Source: Solirubrobacter deserti (GTDB lineage: Bacteria; Actinomycetota; Thermoleophilia; Solirubrobacterales; Solirubrobacteraceae). From it: 64,000 bases of DNA. The translations under genes were made by a program, and so were the position numbers. Where the stretch lies: contig NZ_QPKJ02000002.1 in assembly GCF_003344625.1 (NCBI RefSeq), forward strand, positions 62,001 through 126,000. Reading direction: 5' to 3'. Below are positions 24,026 to 32,745 of the stretch, one piece after another. The first letter of the stretch is position 1, and every line of letters begins with the position of its first letter. The notes below the pieces were generated by a model. It searched no databases, was not told the origin of the DNA, and was given only the letters and a program-made list of their open reading frames with translations.

Positions 24026-24855
24026 GCCAACCCTTCCAGCAGGCGGTTCACGTCCGGCAACTCGACGTCCAGCCGCCGCGCCGTCTCGGTCGCGTCCAGC
24101 CGCGTGTCGTACGGGATCCGCTCGCGCTGCGGCGGCGGCGCGCCGACCTCGAGCAACTCCATGTCCAGACCGTACGCCTCCACCGCGCGGCGGGCGAGCG
24201 AGACGCGGTCGACGTGCTCGCTCCCGACGCAGTGCAGGATGCCCGTGACCCGCCGTTCGAGCGCGCGCCAGATCAGCTCGGCCGCGTCCGTGGCCAGCAC
24301 GGGCGTGGCGATCCGGTTGATGTCCGGTGAGTCCCAGACCGTGAACGGGCGGCCCGCGCTGAGGGCGTCGACCACCGACGCGACGAGGTAGCCGAAGCCC
24401 GCGTCCTGCGCGCGCGGCGTCTCCGGCTTGGCCCGGTGGACGCCCTGCACGCCGGCGATCCGCGCGACCGTCCCGTCCGCCTCGAGCACGACCAGCTCGG
24501 ACGCGGCCTTCAGGAACCCGTAGGCGTTGATCGGGTTCGGCGGCTCGTCCTCGCGCGCCGGGCCCTGCGTGCCGTCGAACACCCAGTCCGTGGAGACGAG
24601 CACGACGCGTGCGCCCGAACGCACGCAGTTGCGGGTGGCCTCGACGTAGCCCGCCCAGGCCTTCCTGCGGTTCGCCAGCAGGCCGTCGAGCGCGTTCCAG
24701 ATCGCTGCGTGCACGATCGCGTCGACCTTCGGCGGCACGGTCGTCGTGAGGTCGAGCTCGGCGTGGGACGGCGCGAGCACGTCGCAGCGCTCGCGCAGCA
24801 GGTGCACGAGGTTGGAGCCGACGAACCCCGACGCGCCCGTCACCAGCACCCTCAT
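24010..24855 (-). CDS. NAD-dependent epimerase/dTDP-4-dehydrorhamnose reductase-like SDR
   Basis: The protein has 281 residues from the ATG at 24855, which overlaps the iolG stop; the open frame before it is a shadow. It is an extended SDR with nucleotide-binding VLVTGASGFVGSNLVHLL, VVLVSTDWVFDGTQGP, and catalytic Tyr-Lys pattern NAYGFLKAASE. The layout matches RmlD-like reductases. No rhamnose pathway genes are near. Inside the inositol operon it may handle a sugar or an inositol-derived ketone. Substrate unknown. Confidence 0.82.
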   Translation of the reverse strand: MRVLVTGASGFVGSNLVHLLRERCDVLAPSHAELDLTTTVPPKVDAIVHAAIWNALDGLLANRRKAWAGYVEATRNCVRSGARVVLVSTDWVFDGTQGPAREDEPPNPINAYGFLKAASELVVLEADGTVARIAGVQGVHRAKPETPRAQDAGFGYLVASVVDALSAGRPFTVWDSPDINRIATPVLATDAAELIWRALERRVTGILHCVGSEHVDRVSLARRAVEAYGLDMELLEVGAPPPQRERIPYDTRLDATETARRLDVELPDVNRLLEGLAWAST

Positions 24856-25862
24856 AGGCGGACCGGCCGCCCTTCGCGCAGCGACCGCCAGGCCGCGAGC
24901 CCGATCACGAGCGGCGCCCGCGCGTCCGCGGGTCCGACCGGCGGCGCGGTGCCCGTCGCGATCGCGGTCACGAACGCCTCCCACTCACGCAGGTAGCTCG
25001 GGATGTAGCGCTCGAGGAAGAAGTACGGCAGCGTCGCCGCGCGCACGCCGGTCGCGGTGCGGACGATGGTCGAGTGCGCGAGCGGGTTCTCCGACGCCGC
25101 CATCCCCGCCGAGCCGAACACCTCGACGCGCTGGTCGTAGCCGTACACGGCCTGGCGCGAGTTGTCGATCGTCGTCAGGCAGCCGTTGGCGTGCTCGAGC
25201 ACGATCACCGCGGTGTCCACGTCGTCGGCGGCGGCGAAGTCCGCGTCAATCCGTATCGCGCCGCGCGCGTAGACCTCGACGACCTCGCTCTGCGCGACGA
25301 AGCGCGCCATGTCGAAGTCGTGGATCGTCATGTCGAGGAAGATCCCGCCGGAGGTGCGCACGTACTCGATCGGCGGCGGCGCCGGGTCGCGCGAGGTGAT
25401 GCGCAGGATCTGCACGTCGCCGACCTCGCCCTCGGCCACCGCGCGGGCGACCGCCGCGTGCGCGGGATCGAAGCGCCGGTTGAACCCGATCTGGAACAGC
25501 ACGCCGGCCGCCTCCACGGCGGCGAGCGCGCGGTCGACCTCGGCCAGGTCGAGCGACACCGGCTTCTCGCAGAAGATCGCCTTGCCCGCCTCGGCGGCCG
25601 CGACGATCAGGTCCGCGTGCGTGTCGGTGGAGGTGCAGATCGCGACGGCGTCCACGTCGCCGGCCGCGAGCAGCCCGTCGATCGTCGAGGCGCGCACGCG
25701 CAGCCGGTCGCCGACGGCGCGGGCGCTGTCGGGCCGCGCGTCCGTGACGCACGTGACCTCCGCGCCCGGGACCTGGCGCGCGAGCAGGTCGGCGTGCATC
25801 GAACCGATGCGCCCGACGCCGATCACGCCGATCCGGACCGTCTTGGTGGCGGTCACGCTCAC
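24852..25862 (-). CDS. iolG: Inositol 2-dehydrogenase (Gfo/Idh/MocA family)
   Basis: The protein has 336 residues from the GTG at 25862, overlapping the upstream dehydrogenase stop. The NAD site is VRIGVIGVGRIGSMHADLLA. The family Lys lies in AIFCEKPVSLDLAEVD, and the catalytic Asp/His are in GGIFLDMTIHDFDMARFV. These are the classic IolG pattern: oxidation of myo-inositol to 2-inosose, the first step of the pathway. The symbol rests on the operon context together with these motifs; a related inositol isomer as substrate is possible. Confidence 0.87.
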   Translation of the reverse strand: MSVTATKTVRIGVIGVGRIGSMHADLLARQVPGAEVTCVTDARPDSARAVGDRLRVRASTIDGLLAAGDVDAVAICTSTDTHADLIVAAAEAGKAIFCEKPVSLDLAEVDRALAAVEAAGVLFQIGFNRRFDPAHAAVARAVAEGEVGDVQILRITSRDPAPPPIEYVRTSGGIFLDMTIHDFDMARFVAQSEVVEVYARGAIRIDADFAAADDVDTAVIVLEHANGCLTTIDNSRQAVYGYDQRVEVFGSAGMAASENPLAHSTIVRTATGVRAATLPYFFLERYIPSYLREWEAFVTAIATGTAPPVGPADARAPLVIGLAAWRSLREGRPVRL

Positions 25863-26998
25863 GCCACGTCCTCCCAGCGCCCGGACTCGGCGGAGCGCAG
25901 CAGCGCGTCCTGTACATGCACCCACTGCACGGCCTGCTCGAAGCCGGGCTCGAACGGGCGCTCGTCCGCCACGGCGCGGCAGAACTCGTAGTCCTCGATC
26001 ACGACCAGGTCCTCGAAGCCGATCCCGTTCGCGCTGCCGGGGACGAAGTGCCCGTGGTAGGGAAAGCGGTCGCCGCCGTAGACGGTGCGGTAGCCCGTGT
26101 GCAGCTCGTCCTCGACGAGGTAGAGCTGCAGCTCGTTGAGCTTCTCGAGGTTCCAGCTCAGCGCGCCCTTGGTGCCGTAGACCTCGAACGCCATCTGCGA
26201 CTCGGGGCCGATGATGCTGCGGCTGGCCTCGAACGTCCCGCGGGCGCCGTTGGCGAACTCGCACAGCATCGCGGCGTAGTCCTCGTTGGTGACGGCGCCC
26301 TTCGGGTCGGTGGCGGCTCCGCGCCCGTAGTGGCTGCCGGCGGCGGTGGGGAGGGGGCGCTCGGCGATGAACGTCTCGGTCGTCCCCACCACGCGCGTGA
26401 TCGGCCCGAGCAGCATGTGCGCGAGGTCGACGGAGTGGCTCATCAGGTCCGTCGTCACGCCGTGGCCGGCCTGGTCGACGAGGAAGCGCCACGACAGCAC
26501 GCCCAGCGGATCTGAGCCGTACATCGAGAAGAAGCGGCCGCGGTAGTTGGTGATCTCGCCCAGCACGCCGTCGGCGATCAGCTGCCGCGCGTAGCGCACG
26601 AGCGGCGCCCAGCGGTAGTTGTAACCGACGCCGCTGATCACGTCGCGCGCGGACGCCTCCGCCCGCAGCGTCTGCGCGGGCGTGCCGCCGACGGGCTTCT
26701 CGCAGAACACGTGCTTGCCGGCCGCGGCCGCTGCTTCGACGAGCTCGACGTGCAGCATGTTGGGCGCGGCGACCCATACCGCGTCGATGTCGGGCGCGTC
26801 CATCACCACGCGCCAGTCGTCGGTGGCGCGCTCGAAGCCGAACGAGCGCACCGCGTCTTCGCGCCGCTCGGGCAGCGGGTCCGCGCAGGCGACGAGCTTC
26901 GTGTCGGCGCGCTCGGGGAACAGCGTGGGAATCCGCAGCAGCGACCGGCTGTGCGCCTGGCCGAGCCAGCCGAACCCGATCACGCCGACGCCGATCAT
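25859..26998 (-). CDS. Second Gfo/Idh/MocA family oxidoreductase
   Basis: The protein has 379 residues and starts at the ATG 26998. The NAD site is VGVIGFGWLGQAHSRSLL, the family Lys is in HVFCEKPVGGTPAQTL, and the catalytic His region is TDLMSHSVDLAHMLLGPI. It has the longer C-terminal half of the sugar-oxidoreductase branch and is clearly not a copy of the neighbouring iolG. In actinobacterial inositol operons a second enzyme of this type may oxidise scyllo- or D-chiro-inositol or act as an isomer-converting reductase. That role is inferred. Confidence 0.85.
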   Translation of the reverse strand: MIGVGVIGFGWLGQAHSRSLLRIPTLFPERADTKLVACADPLPERREDAVRSFGFERATDDWRVVMDAPDIDAVWVAAPNMLHVELVEAAAAAGKHVFCEKPVGGTPAQTLRAEASARDVISGVGYNYRWAPLVRYARQLIADGVLGEITNYRGRFFSMYGSDPLGVLSWRFLVDQAGHGVTTDLMSHSVDLAHMLLGPITRVVGTTETFIAERPLPTAAGSHYGRGAATDPKGAVTNEDYAAMLCEFANGARGTFEASRSIIGPESQMAFEVYGTKGALSWNLEKLNELQLYLVEDELHTGYRTVYGGDRFPYHGHFVPGSANGIGFEDLVVIEDYEFCRAVADERPFEPGFEQAVQWVHVQDALLRSAESGRWEDVA

Positions 26999-27035
26999 CC
27001 CCGGCCTCCCGAAGCATGCGAGCGCGCAGCGCGAG

Positions 27036-27812
27036 TCATGCCCGCCTCAGCTCGTGCTCCAGCGCGTCCAGCTCCGCTCCGCCCGACATCTGCCTGACGA
27101 GCTCGTCGCGGCCGATCTCGTCCTTGGTCCACGTGCCTGCGAGCCGGCCACGGTTGAGGATGACGAAGCGGTCGCCGACCGGGTACGCGTGGTGCGGGTT
27201 GTGGGTGATGAAGATGACGCCGAGCCCGCGGTCGCGGGCCTGGGCGATGTAGCGCAGGACGACGCCCGACTGCTTGACGCCGAGCGCGGACGTCGGCTCG
27301 TCGAGGATCAGCACCTTCGCGCCGAAGTACACAGCGCGCGCGATCGCGACCGCCTGCCGCTCGCCACCGCTCAGGGTGCCGACGGGCTGGTCGGCGTCGC
27401 GCACGTCGATGCCCATCTTGCGCAGCTCCTCGCGCATCGTGGCCTGCGCGCCCTTGACGTCGATGCGGCGCAGCGGCCCGGCGCCCTTCGTCGGCTCCGA
27501 GCCGAGGAAGAAGTTGCGCCAGATCGACATCAGCGGGACGGTCGCGAGGTCCTGGAAGACGGTGGCGATGCCGCGCTCCTTCGCGTCGCGCGGGTTGGAG
27601 AAGTGCGTCGCCTCGCCCTCCACCAGCAACTCGCCCTCGTCGTGCCGGTGCACGCCGGACAGGATCTTGATGAACGTCGACTTGCCCGCGCCGTTGTCGC
27701 CCAGCACGCACGTCACCTCGCCCGCGCCGACCGCCACGGAGATGTCCTTGAGGGCGACGACGTTCCCGAAGTACTTGGCGACGTCGCGCGTCTCGAGCAG
27801 CGTGGCGCTCAT
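27036..27812 (-). CDS. Sugar ABC transporter ATP-binding protein, single domain (FrcA-like)
   Basis: The protein has 258 residues from the ATG at 27812, which overlaps the permease stop. It is a single ATPase domain: Walker [15 protein letters not shown]-loop [13 protein letters not shown], signature [15 protein letters not shown], Walker [13 protein letters not shown] and switch His in [10 protein letters not shown]. The single domain matches FrcA-type importers, unlike the two-domain RbsA protein of the first operon. Inositol is the likely cargo given the operon. A 37-base gap separates it from the downstream dehydrogenase. Confidence 0.92.
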   Translation of the reverse strand: MSATLLETRDVAKYFGNVVALKDISVAVGAGEVTCVLGDNGAGKSTFIKILSGVHRHDEGELLVEGEATHFSNPRDAKERGIATVFQDLATVPLMSIWRNFFLGSEPTKGAGPLRRIDVKGAQATMREELRKMGIDVRDADQPVGTLSGGERQAVAIARAVYFGAKVLILDEPTSALGVKQSGVVLRYIAQARDRGLGVIFITHNPHHAYPVGDRFVILNRGRLAGTWTKDEIGRDELVRQMSGGAELDALEHELRRA

Positions 27813-28861
27813 CGCCGGGCCCCCTCGGCGCGCTTGCGGATGTAGTTGTTGACCAGGACCGCGACGAGCAGGATCACGCCCAGGAACAGGAAGCGCCAGT
27901 CGGTGTTCCAGCCGCTGAACTGGATGCCGATGAACGCCATGCCGATGATCGTCGCGCCGAGCGCAGCGCCGACGGCCGAGCCGAAGCCGCCGGTGAGCAC
28001 GCAGCCGCCGACGACCGCGGCGATGATGTACTGGAACTCCTCGCCGACGCCCTGGCCGGCCTGCGTGGACGCCAGCCGCAGCGCGACCATGATGCCGGTG
28101 AGTGCGCACACGAAGCTCGTCGCCATGAACAAGCCGATCTTCACGCGTGCGACCGGGACGCCGACGTTGCGCGCCGCGTTCGCGTCACCGCCGACGCCGT
28201 AGATCCAGTTGCCCGTGCGCGTGCGCGTGAGCACCCAGGTGGCGACCAGCGTGATCGCGATCCACCACAGCACCGTGATCCGGAATCCGTGGCTGGTGAA
28301 GCTGTCGCCGAAGATCGCGTTCGCGGACGAGTAGCCCGCCGCGAGGTCGATCCCGCTGACCGTCACCTGGTCGGTGATCAGCTTCGTCACGCCGAGGTTG
28401 ACGCCCTGCAGGATGAAGAACGTCGCCAGGGTGACGATGAAGCTCGGCAGCTTGGTCTTCATCACCATGTAGCCGTTGGCGAACCCGATCGCGGTCGCGC
28501 CGATCAGCGTCAGCACGATCGCCAACCAGATGTTCAGGCCGACCTCGGTCGCCAGTACGCCCAGCGTGAGCCCCGCCGTGCCGGTCATCACGCCCGCGCT
28601 GAGGTCGAACTCGCCGCCGATCATCAGCAGCGCGACCATCACCGCGGGGATGCCGATCGTGGACGCCACGTCGGTCCAGTTCGCGATCCCGTCGAGCTGC
28701 AGGAACAGGCTGCTCTGCGTCCAGAAGAAGATCGCGACGACGATCGCGGCCAGCAGCGCGCCGATCTCCGGGCGCCGGAGCAGGCGCGCGGTCAGGCTGA
28801 TGTTGGCCAGCCGCTCGTCGGCGACGGGGACCGGCTTGGGCGGAGCCCCGACCGCGCTCAT
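27809..28861 (-). CDS. Sugar ABC transporter permease (FrcC-like)
   Basis: The protein has 350 residues from the ATG at 28861, overlapping the binding-protein stop. It is a multi-pass membrane protein with family segments [65 protein letters not shown] (ATPase-contact loop) and [24 protein letters not shown]. The GEFDLS motif matches FrcC-type and inositol permeases, while ribose permeases have GxIDLS. Probably part of the inositol importer. Confidence 0.92.
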   Translation of the reverse strand: MSAVGAPPKPVPVADERLANISLTARLLRRPEIGALLAAIVVAIFFWTQSSLFLQLDGIANWTDVASTIGIPAVMVALLMIGGEFDLSAGVMTGTAGLTLGVLATEVGLNIWLAIVLTLIGATAIGFANGYMVMKTKLPSFIVTLATFFILQGVNLGVTKLITDQVTVSGIDLAAGYSSANAIFGDSFTSHGFRITVLWWIAITLVATWVLTRTRTGNWIYGVGGDANAARNVGVPVARVKIGLFMATSFVCALTGIMVALRLASTQAGQGVGEEFQYIIAAVVGGCVLTGGFGSAVGAALGATIIGMAFIGIQFSGWNTDWRFLFLGVILLVAVLVNNYIRKRAEGARR

Positions 28862-29832
28862 CGCGTGCCTTCGCCCGCCAGCTTCTCGACGGTGTCCACG
28901 TTGCTCTGGTCCACGAAGCCCGGGCCGGTGAGCACGGGCTGGCCGCCGCCGACCGTGTTGGCGTTGGCCTTGAAGAGCTTGAGGAAGACGATCGGTAGAT
29001 AGCCCTGCAGGTACTGCTGCTGGTCGACGGCGAACTGGATCGAGCCGTCCTTGATGCGCTTGGTGACGTCCGGGTTGAGGTCGAACGTCGCGAGCTTGGC
29101 CTGGCTGCTCGCGCCCTTGACGGCGGTCGAGGCGGCGTTGGCGATGTCCGGGTTGAGCGCCATCACGGCGTCGAAGGACTTGTCGGCCTGCAGCTTGGAC
29201 TTGATCTCGGTCTGCGTCGTGGCGACGTCCGCCGTGCCCTTGACCTGCAGGTTCTCCACGGCGCCGCCGAAGCCCTGCTTGACGCCGTCGCAGCGCTGGT
29301 TGAGGCCGACGTTGCCCTGCTCGTGGATGATGCACAACACCTTCTTGGCGCCCGCCTCCTTCAGGCGCTGGCCGGCGGCCTGGCCGGCGATCGCCTCGTC
29401 CTGGCCGACGTGGGTGATCGCGCCGAGCGCCTGCGACTGGTCGGCGCCGGAGTTGAGCGTGATGATCGGGATGCCGGCGTCCTTGGCCTTGGTCAGCGAG
29501 CCCTTGATGGCGTCGGCGTTCGGGACGCTGACCGCGATGCCGTCGACCTTCTGGGAGACCGCGGCGTCGATCAGCTGCGCCTCCTTCTCGGGGTCGTTGT
29601 TGGACGGGCTCCAGACGAGCTCGACGCCCTGGTCCTTGGCGGCCTGCTCGGCGCCCTTCTTGACGACGGACCAGAACGAGCCCTCGTCGGAGTGCGTGAC
29701 CATCGCGATCGTCAGGCCCGAGCCCTGCGTGAGCTCGACCGCGTCGCCGCCCTCTTTGGTGCTGTCGTCGCCCGAGTTCCCGCACGCCGCGAACGTCAGC
29801 GCGAGCGCGAGGAAGATCGTGAGTCGCTTCAT
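28858..29832 (-). CDS. Sugar-binding lipoprotein of ABC transporter, likely for inositol
   Basis: The protein has 324 residues and starts at the ATG 29832. The lipoprotein signal ends in LTFAAC, Cys17. The mature part is a type 1 periplasmic-binding fold: TIAMVTHSDEGSFWSVVKKGAEQAAKD, WSPSNNDPEKEAQLIDAAVSQKVDGIAVSVPN and IPIITLNSGADQS. The last part, ATFDLNPDVTKRIKDGSIQFAVDQQQYLQGYLP, closely follows fructose/inositol-binding proteins of the FrcB/IbpA group. It delivers the substrate to the permease encoded next. Confidence 0.92.
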   Translation of the reverse strand: MKRLTIFLALALTFAACGNSGDDSTKEGGDAVELTQGSGLTIAMVTHSDEGSFWSVVKKGAEQAAKDQGVELVWSPSNNDPEKEAQLIDAAVSQKVDGIAVSVPNADAIKGSLTKAKDAGIPIITLNSGADQSQALGAITHVGQDEAIAGQAAGQRLKEAGAKKVLCIIHEQGNVGLNQRCDGVKQGFGGAVENLQVKGTADVATTQTEIKSKLQADKSFDAVMALNPDIANAASTAVKGASSQAKLATFDLNPDVTKRIKDGSIQFAVDQQQYLQGYLPIVFLKLFKANANTVGGGQPVLTGPGFVDQSNVDTVEKLAGEGTR

Positions 29833-30734
29833 CGGTTGACCGCCTCCTCCTTGCTCGGAGCCAACGTGGAAAGGAACGCGATGCTGGTGGCGACATCCTG
29901 CGCCGGACCCGTGCCGACCGGGGGCTCCGACCCGGTGATGGCGAGGTCCTGCTCGAGCACGAGCCAGCGGTTGTAGCCCGAGCGGCGGAGCGCGGCGACG
30001 ACCTCGTCGATGCGCGCGTCTCCGCGTCCAAGGGGTTGGAACAGGCCGTGCTGGACGGCCTCCATCAGGGTGAGGTCCGTGCGCGCGGCGACCCGCGCGT
30101 CGACGTCCTTGAAGTGCACGTGGCCGATGCGGTCGCCGTATTCGGTGGCGAACGCGACCGGGTCGGTGCCGCCGATCAGCAGGTGGCCCGTGTCCAGGCA
30201 CCAGGGGACGCGGGTGTGCTCGAGCGCGCGCGTCACGTCCTGCGCCGTCTCCACGAGCGTGTCGACGTGGGGGTGCAGGACGAGCTCGACGCCCTCTTCG
30301 CGGGCCACCTGGGCGAGCGTGTCCAGGTGGTCGCCGGCCCGTTGCCACTGCTCGTCGGTGAGCGGGACGGGCGTGGCCCAGCCGAGCGTCTGCACGGCGG
30401 CGGCGACGAACAGCTCGCCTCCGGCCGCGGCCAGGTGCGCGGCGGCGCGGCGCGCGTAGTCGGTGTCCAGCTCGGGCTCGTGCACGACGACCGGGACGAA
30501 CCCGCCGACCAGTTGCAGACCATGGCGATCGAGGATGCGCTTGGCCGCGGCACTGTCGTGCGGCAGCCAGCCGAGCGGGCCCAGCTCGGTCGCGGTGATG
30601 CCGAGCTGCGCCATCTCCCCGAACACGCGCTCGGGCGCCAGCTGCCGGCCCCAGCCGGGCACCTCGCACACGCCCCACGAGATCGGGGCTGCCGCCAGTC
30701 GCCCGGGCAACCCCGAGTCGATCTGTCTCTCCAC
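29829..30734 (-). CDS. iolE: Inosose dehydratase
   Basis: The protein has 301 residues. The start is the GTG at 30734, preceded by GGAGGAGAGAG. It is an AP-endonuclease-2-type TIM barrel with the IolE hallmark APISWGVCEVPGWG near residue 16. Metal and substrate positions are in LVLHPHVDTLVE, WCLDTGHLLIGG, IGHVHFKDVD and LVLEQD. It dehydrates 2-inosose to the trihydroxycyclohexane dione, the second pathway step. It is the first gene of the minus-strand inositol operon and is directly downstream of the LacI-type operators. Confidence 0.9.
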   Translation of the reverse strand: MERQIDSGLPGRLAAAPISWGVCEVPGWGRQLAPERVFGEMAQLGITATELGPLGWLPHDSAAAKRILDRHGLQLVGGFVPVVVHEPELDTDYARRAAAHLAAAGGELFVAAAVQTLGWATPVPLTDEQWQRAGDHLDTLAQVAREEGVELVLHPHVDTLVETAQDVTRALEHTRVPWCLDTGHLLIGGTDPVAFATEYGDRIGHVHFKDVDARVAARTDLTLMEAVQHGLFQPLGRGDARIDEVVAALRRSGYNRWLVLEQDLAITGSEPPVGTGPAQDVATSIAFLSTLAPSKEEAVNR

Positions 30735-30756
30735 GCTCTCTCCTCCGCCGGTTGCG

Positions 30757-30808
30757 CCCGTTAGAGCGCTCTAACGGGAAGCCTACGGATTAGAGCGCTC
30801 CAACGCAA
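30757..30808. promoter_or_regulatory. Inositol operon promoter with two LacI-type operators
   Basis: Operator 1 contains TTAGAGCGCTCTAA (30761-30774), the centre of a perfect 22-base palindrome at 30757-30778. Operator 2 is TTAGAGCGCTCCAA (30790-30803), one base off; the centres are 29 bases apart. A minus-strand promoter fits exactly: TTGCGT (30808-30803), 17 bases, TAGGCT (30785-30780). Operator 2 fills its spacer and operator 1 covers the predicted start. The divergent lacI promoter (GATACT, 30814-30819) is next to operator 2, so the regulator probably controls itself too. Confidence 0.8.
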
Positions 30809-30828
30809 CCTGGGATACTGAGCGCCAG

Positions 30829-31836
30829 ATGACGCGAGGGTCGTACGTGACCATGGACGACGTCGCGCGCGAGGCCGGCGTCTCCCGCGCGCTCGTGTCG
30901 CTGGTGATGCGCGGCAGCTCGAAGGTCAGCCAAGAGCGCCGTGAGCGCGTGCGCGATGCCGCCGCGCGGCTCGGCTACCGGCCGAACGCGATCGCGCGCA
31001 ACCTCGCCTCGCACCGCACCAACACGGTCGGCATCCTCCTGAACGACCTCCACAACCCGTTCTTCGCCGAGATCGCGGAGGGCATCGAGGACGGTGCGTC
31101 GGACGCCGGCTACCGGCTGCTGTTCATCACCGGAGGCCGGCGCAAGCAGCGCGAGCAGGCGATGCTCGAGGCGCTGCTCGAGTACCGCACGGACGGGCTC
31201 ATCCTCGTCTCCCCGCACCTGCCCGGTCCGCAGATCGCGGCCGCCACCGGCGGGTTGCCGTGCGTGGTGACGGGCCGCCGCGTGCGCGCGTCGACCTTGG
31301 ACTGCGTGTTGACGGACGAGTCGGTCGGCGCGCACCTCGCCGTCGAGCACCTCGTGGAGCTCGGTCACTCGTCGATCGTGCACGTCGACGGCGGCGACGG
31401 CGCGGGCGCTGCCCCACGCCGCGCCGGCTATGAGCGCGCGATGCAGGACGCCGGCCTGGCCCGTGCCGCCCGGGTGGTGGCGGGCGAGTTCACCGAGGGC
31501 GCGGGCGCCGACGCCGCCGCCCGGCTGCTGCGCGCCCGCACGCTGCCCACCGCGGTCATCGCCGCCAACGACCTCGTCGCGCTGGGTCTGATCGACCGGC
31601 TGGAGCAGGACGGCCTGCGCATCCCGCAGGACGTCTCGGTGATCGGCTACGACAACACGTTCGTCGCCGGCCTCGCCCATATCCAGCTGACCACGATCAA
31701 CCAGCCGCGCCGCGAAATCGGCGCCGAGGCCTTCGCGCTGCTGCTGGAACGCACCGAGGGCCGCGCGGAGAAGGTGACGCGCGTGCACGAACCGACGCTG
31801 GTGGTGCGCGCGACGACCGGCCCGGCGCCCCGATGA
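30829..31836 (+). CDS. LacI family transcriptional regulator of the inositol operon
   Basis: The protein has 335 residues. The N-terminal LacI DNA-binding domain is clear: [35 protein letters not shown], with the hinge [18 protein letters not shown] periplasmic-binding-like sensor domain follows ([22 protein letters not shown], ... [28 protein letters not shown]). Divergent placement and the two operators make it the likely repressor of the inositol genes. GATACT lies 9 bases before the ATG and no ribosome site is seen, so the message may be leaderless. Confidence 0.9.
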   Translation: MTRGSYVTMDDVAREAGVSRALVSLVMRGSSKVSQERRERVRDAAARLGYRPNAIARNLASHRTNTVGILLNDLHNPFFAEIAEGIEDGASDAGYRLLFITGGRRKQREQAMLEALLEYRTDGLILVSPHLPGPQIAAATGGLPCVVTGRRVRASTLDCVLTDESVGAHLAVEHLVELGHSSIVHVDGGDGAGAAPRRAGYERAMQDAGLARAARVVAGEFTEGAGADAAARLLRARTLPTAVIAANDLVALGLIDRLEQDGLRIPQDVSVIGYDNTFVAGLAHIQLTTINQPRREIGAEAFALLLERTEGRAEKVTRVHEPTLVVRATTGPAPR

Positions 31837-32642
31837 GCCGGGGCGCGGCGCACGACACGCCGACGGGCCCATCGCGACCCGGGGAGGAGGGTGCGTCAAC
31901 TGACCGCCGACAGGTGGCGCCCCGTTGCCGCACCCCCGGTCCCGCCACCCGGTCTGGCCCTCGCGAGCCCGCGCCGCCGCCCGGTGTGCCTGTGCGCCTC
32001 GCCCGGTCTGGCCCTCGCGAGCCCGCGCCGCCGCCCGGTGTGCCTGCGCGCCTCGTCCGGTCTGGCCCTCGCGCGCCCGCCCCGCCGCCCGGTGTGCCGG
32101 CGCGCCTCGCCCGGTCCCGGCGCGCCGCGGCGCTCGCCGGCCTCGCCGTCGTCGCGCTCGTCCCCGGGTGGCGGGACTCGCCCTCGCCGCCCGAGCCGTT
32201 GCGGGTGACCGTGTCGGGCGGCGCGATCGCGACCGCGGTTCCGGCCGGCCCTGGCCGCGTGCTCACGGTCGCGCACGTGCTCGACGGTGCGCGCACCGTG
32301 CACGTCGGCGCCCGTCCCGCCCGTGTGCTGCGCATCGACCGGCGGCTCGATCTCGCCGAGCTCGCCGTGCCTGGCCTCGTCGCGCCGTCGCTGCGCCTCG
32401 GCGGGCACGGTGGCGCGACCGTCCGCGTGTTGCGCGACGGACGCGCCGTCACGCTCTCCACGCGCGTGCGCCGGCGCGCCACCGCGTCCATCGGGGACGT
32501 GCGCGATCGCCCCGTGCTCGAGCTCGCGACCGCCGTCCGGCCCGGCGACTCGGGCGCCCCGGTCCTCGACCGCCACGGACGACTCCTGGGCCTCGTCTTC
32601 GCCCGCGGCTCACGCGGCGCCTGGGCGGTGCGCCTGGACTGA
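31833..32642 (+). CDS. Membrane-anchored trypsin-like serine protease with Pro-rich repeats
   Basis: The protein has 269 residues and starts at the ATG that overlaps the lacI stop. Residues about 1-95 are Pro/Arg-rich and include three 18-residue repeats ([14 protein letters not shown]...). One membrane segment follows (about 98-110, [14 protein letters not shown]). The outer part is a small trypsin-like domain with the full triad visible: His in TVAHVLDG, Asp in [10 protein letters not shown] and Ser in GDSGAPVLD. It is shorter than typical HtrA proteins and has no PDZ domain. Substrate unknown; overlap with lacI suggests only co-transcription. Confidence 0.75.
   Translation: MSRGAAHDTPTGPSRPGEEGASTDRRQVAPRCRTPGPATRSGPREPAPPPGVPVRLARSGPREPAPPPGVPARLVRSGPRAPAPPPGVPARLARSRRAAALAGLAVVALVPGWRDSPSPPEPLRVTVSGGAIATAVPAGPGRVLTVAHVLDGARTVHVGARPARVLRIDRRLDLAELAVPGLVAPSLRLGGHGGATVRVLRDGRAVTLSTRVRRRATASIGDVRDRPVLELATAVRPGDSGAPVLDRHGRLLGLVFARGSRGAWAVRLD
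31950..32111 (+). repeat. Three tandem 54-bp repeats inside the protease gene
   Basis: Units start at 31950, 32004 and 32058, each beginning CGGTCTGGCCCTCGCG. They keep the reading frame and encode 18-residue Pro-rich repeats. The units are close to identical, so they look recent and may vary in number between strains. Confidence 0.85.
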
Positions 32643-32684
32643 CGACGGGTTTCGACCGCCTCTCGCACCACTTTCGGCGCACAC

Positions 32685-32714
32685 TTGACGGAACGACCTA
32701 CATGCCAGTAGGTT
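32685..32714 (+). promoter_or_regulatory. Promoter with ACCTAC/GTAGGT dyad
   Basis: TTGACG (32685-32690), an 18-base spacer and TAGGTT (32709-32714) form a plausible promoter for the secreted TIM-barrel gene. The inverted repeat ACCTAC (32696-32701) and GTAGGT (32708-32713) lies between and over the -10 box, where a repressor would block transcription. The regulator is not identifiable. Confidence 0.5.
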
Positions 32715-32745
32715 GATGGACGTCAAACCCAGAGGAGGAGTCCAC

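Noticed and set aside
24852..27017. A 721-codon minus-strand frame joining a long leader to iolG
   Set aside because: The part before 25862 is an Arg-rich shadow of the second dehydrogenase, which has full family motifs in another frame.
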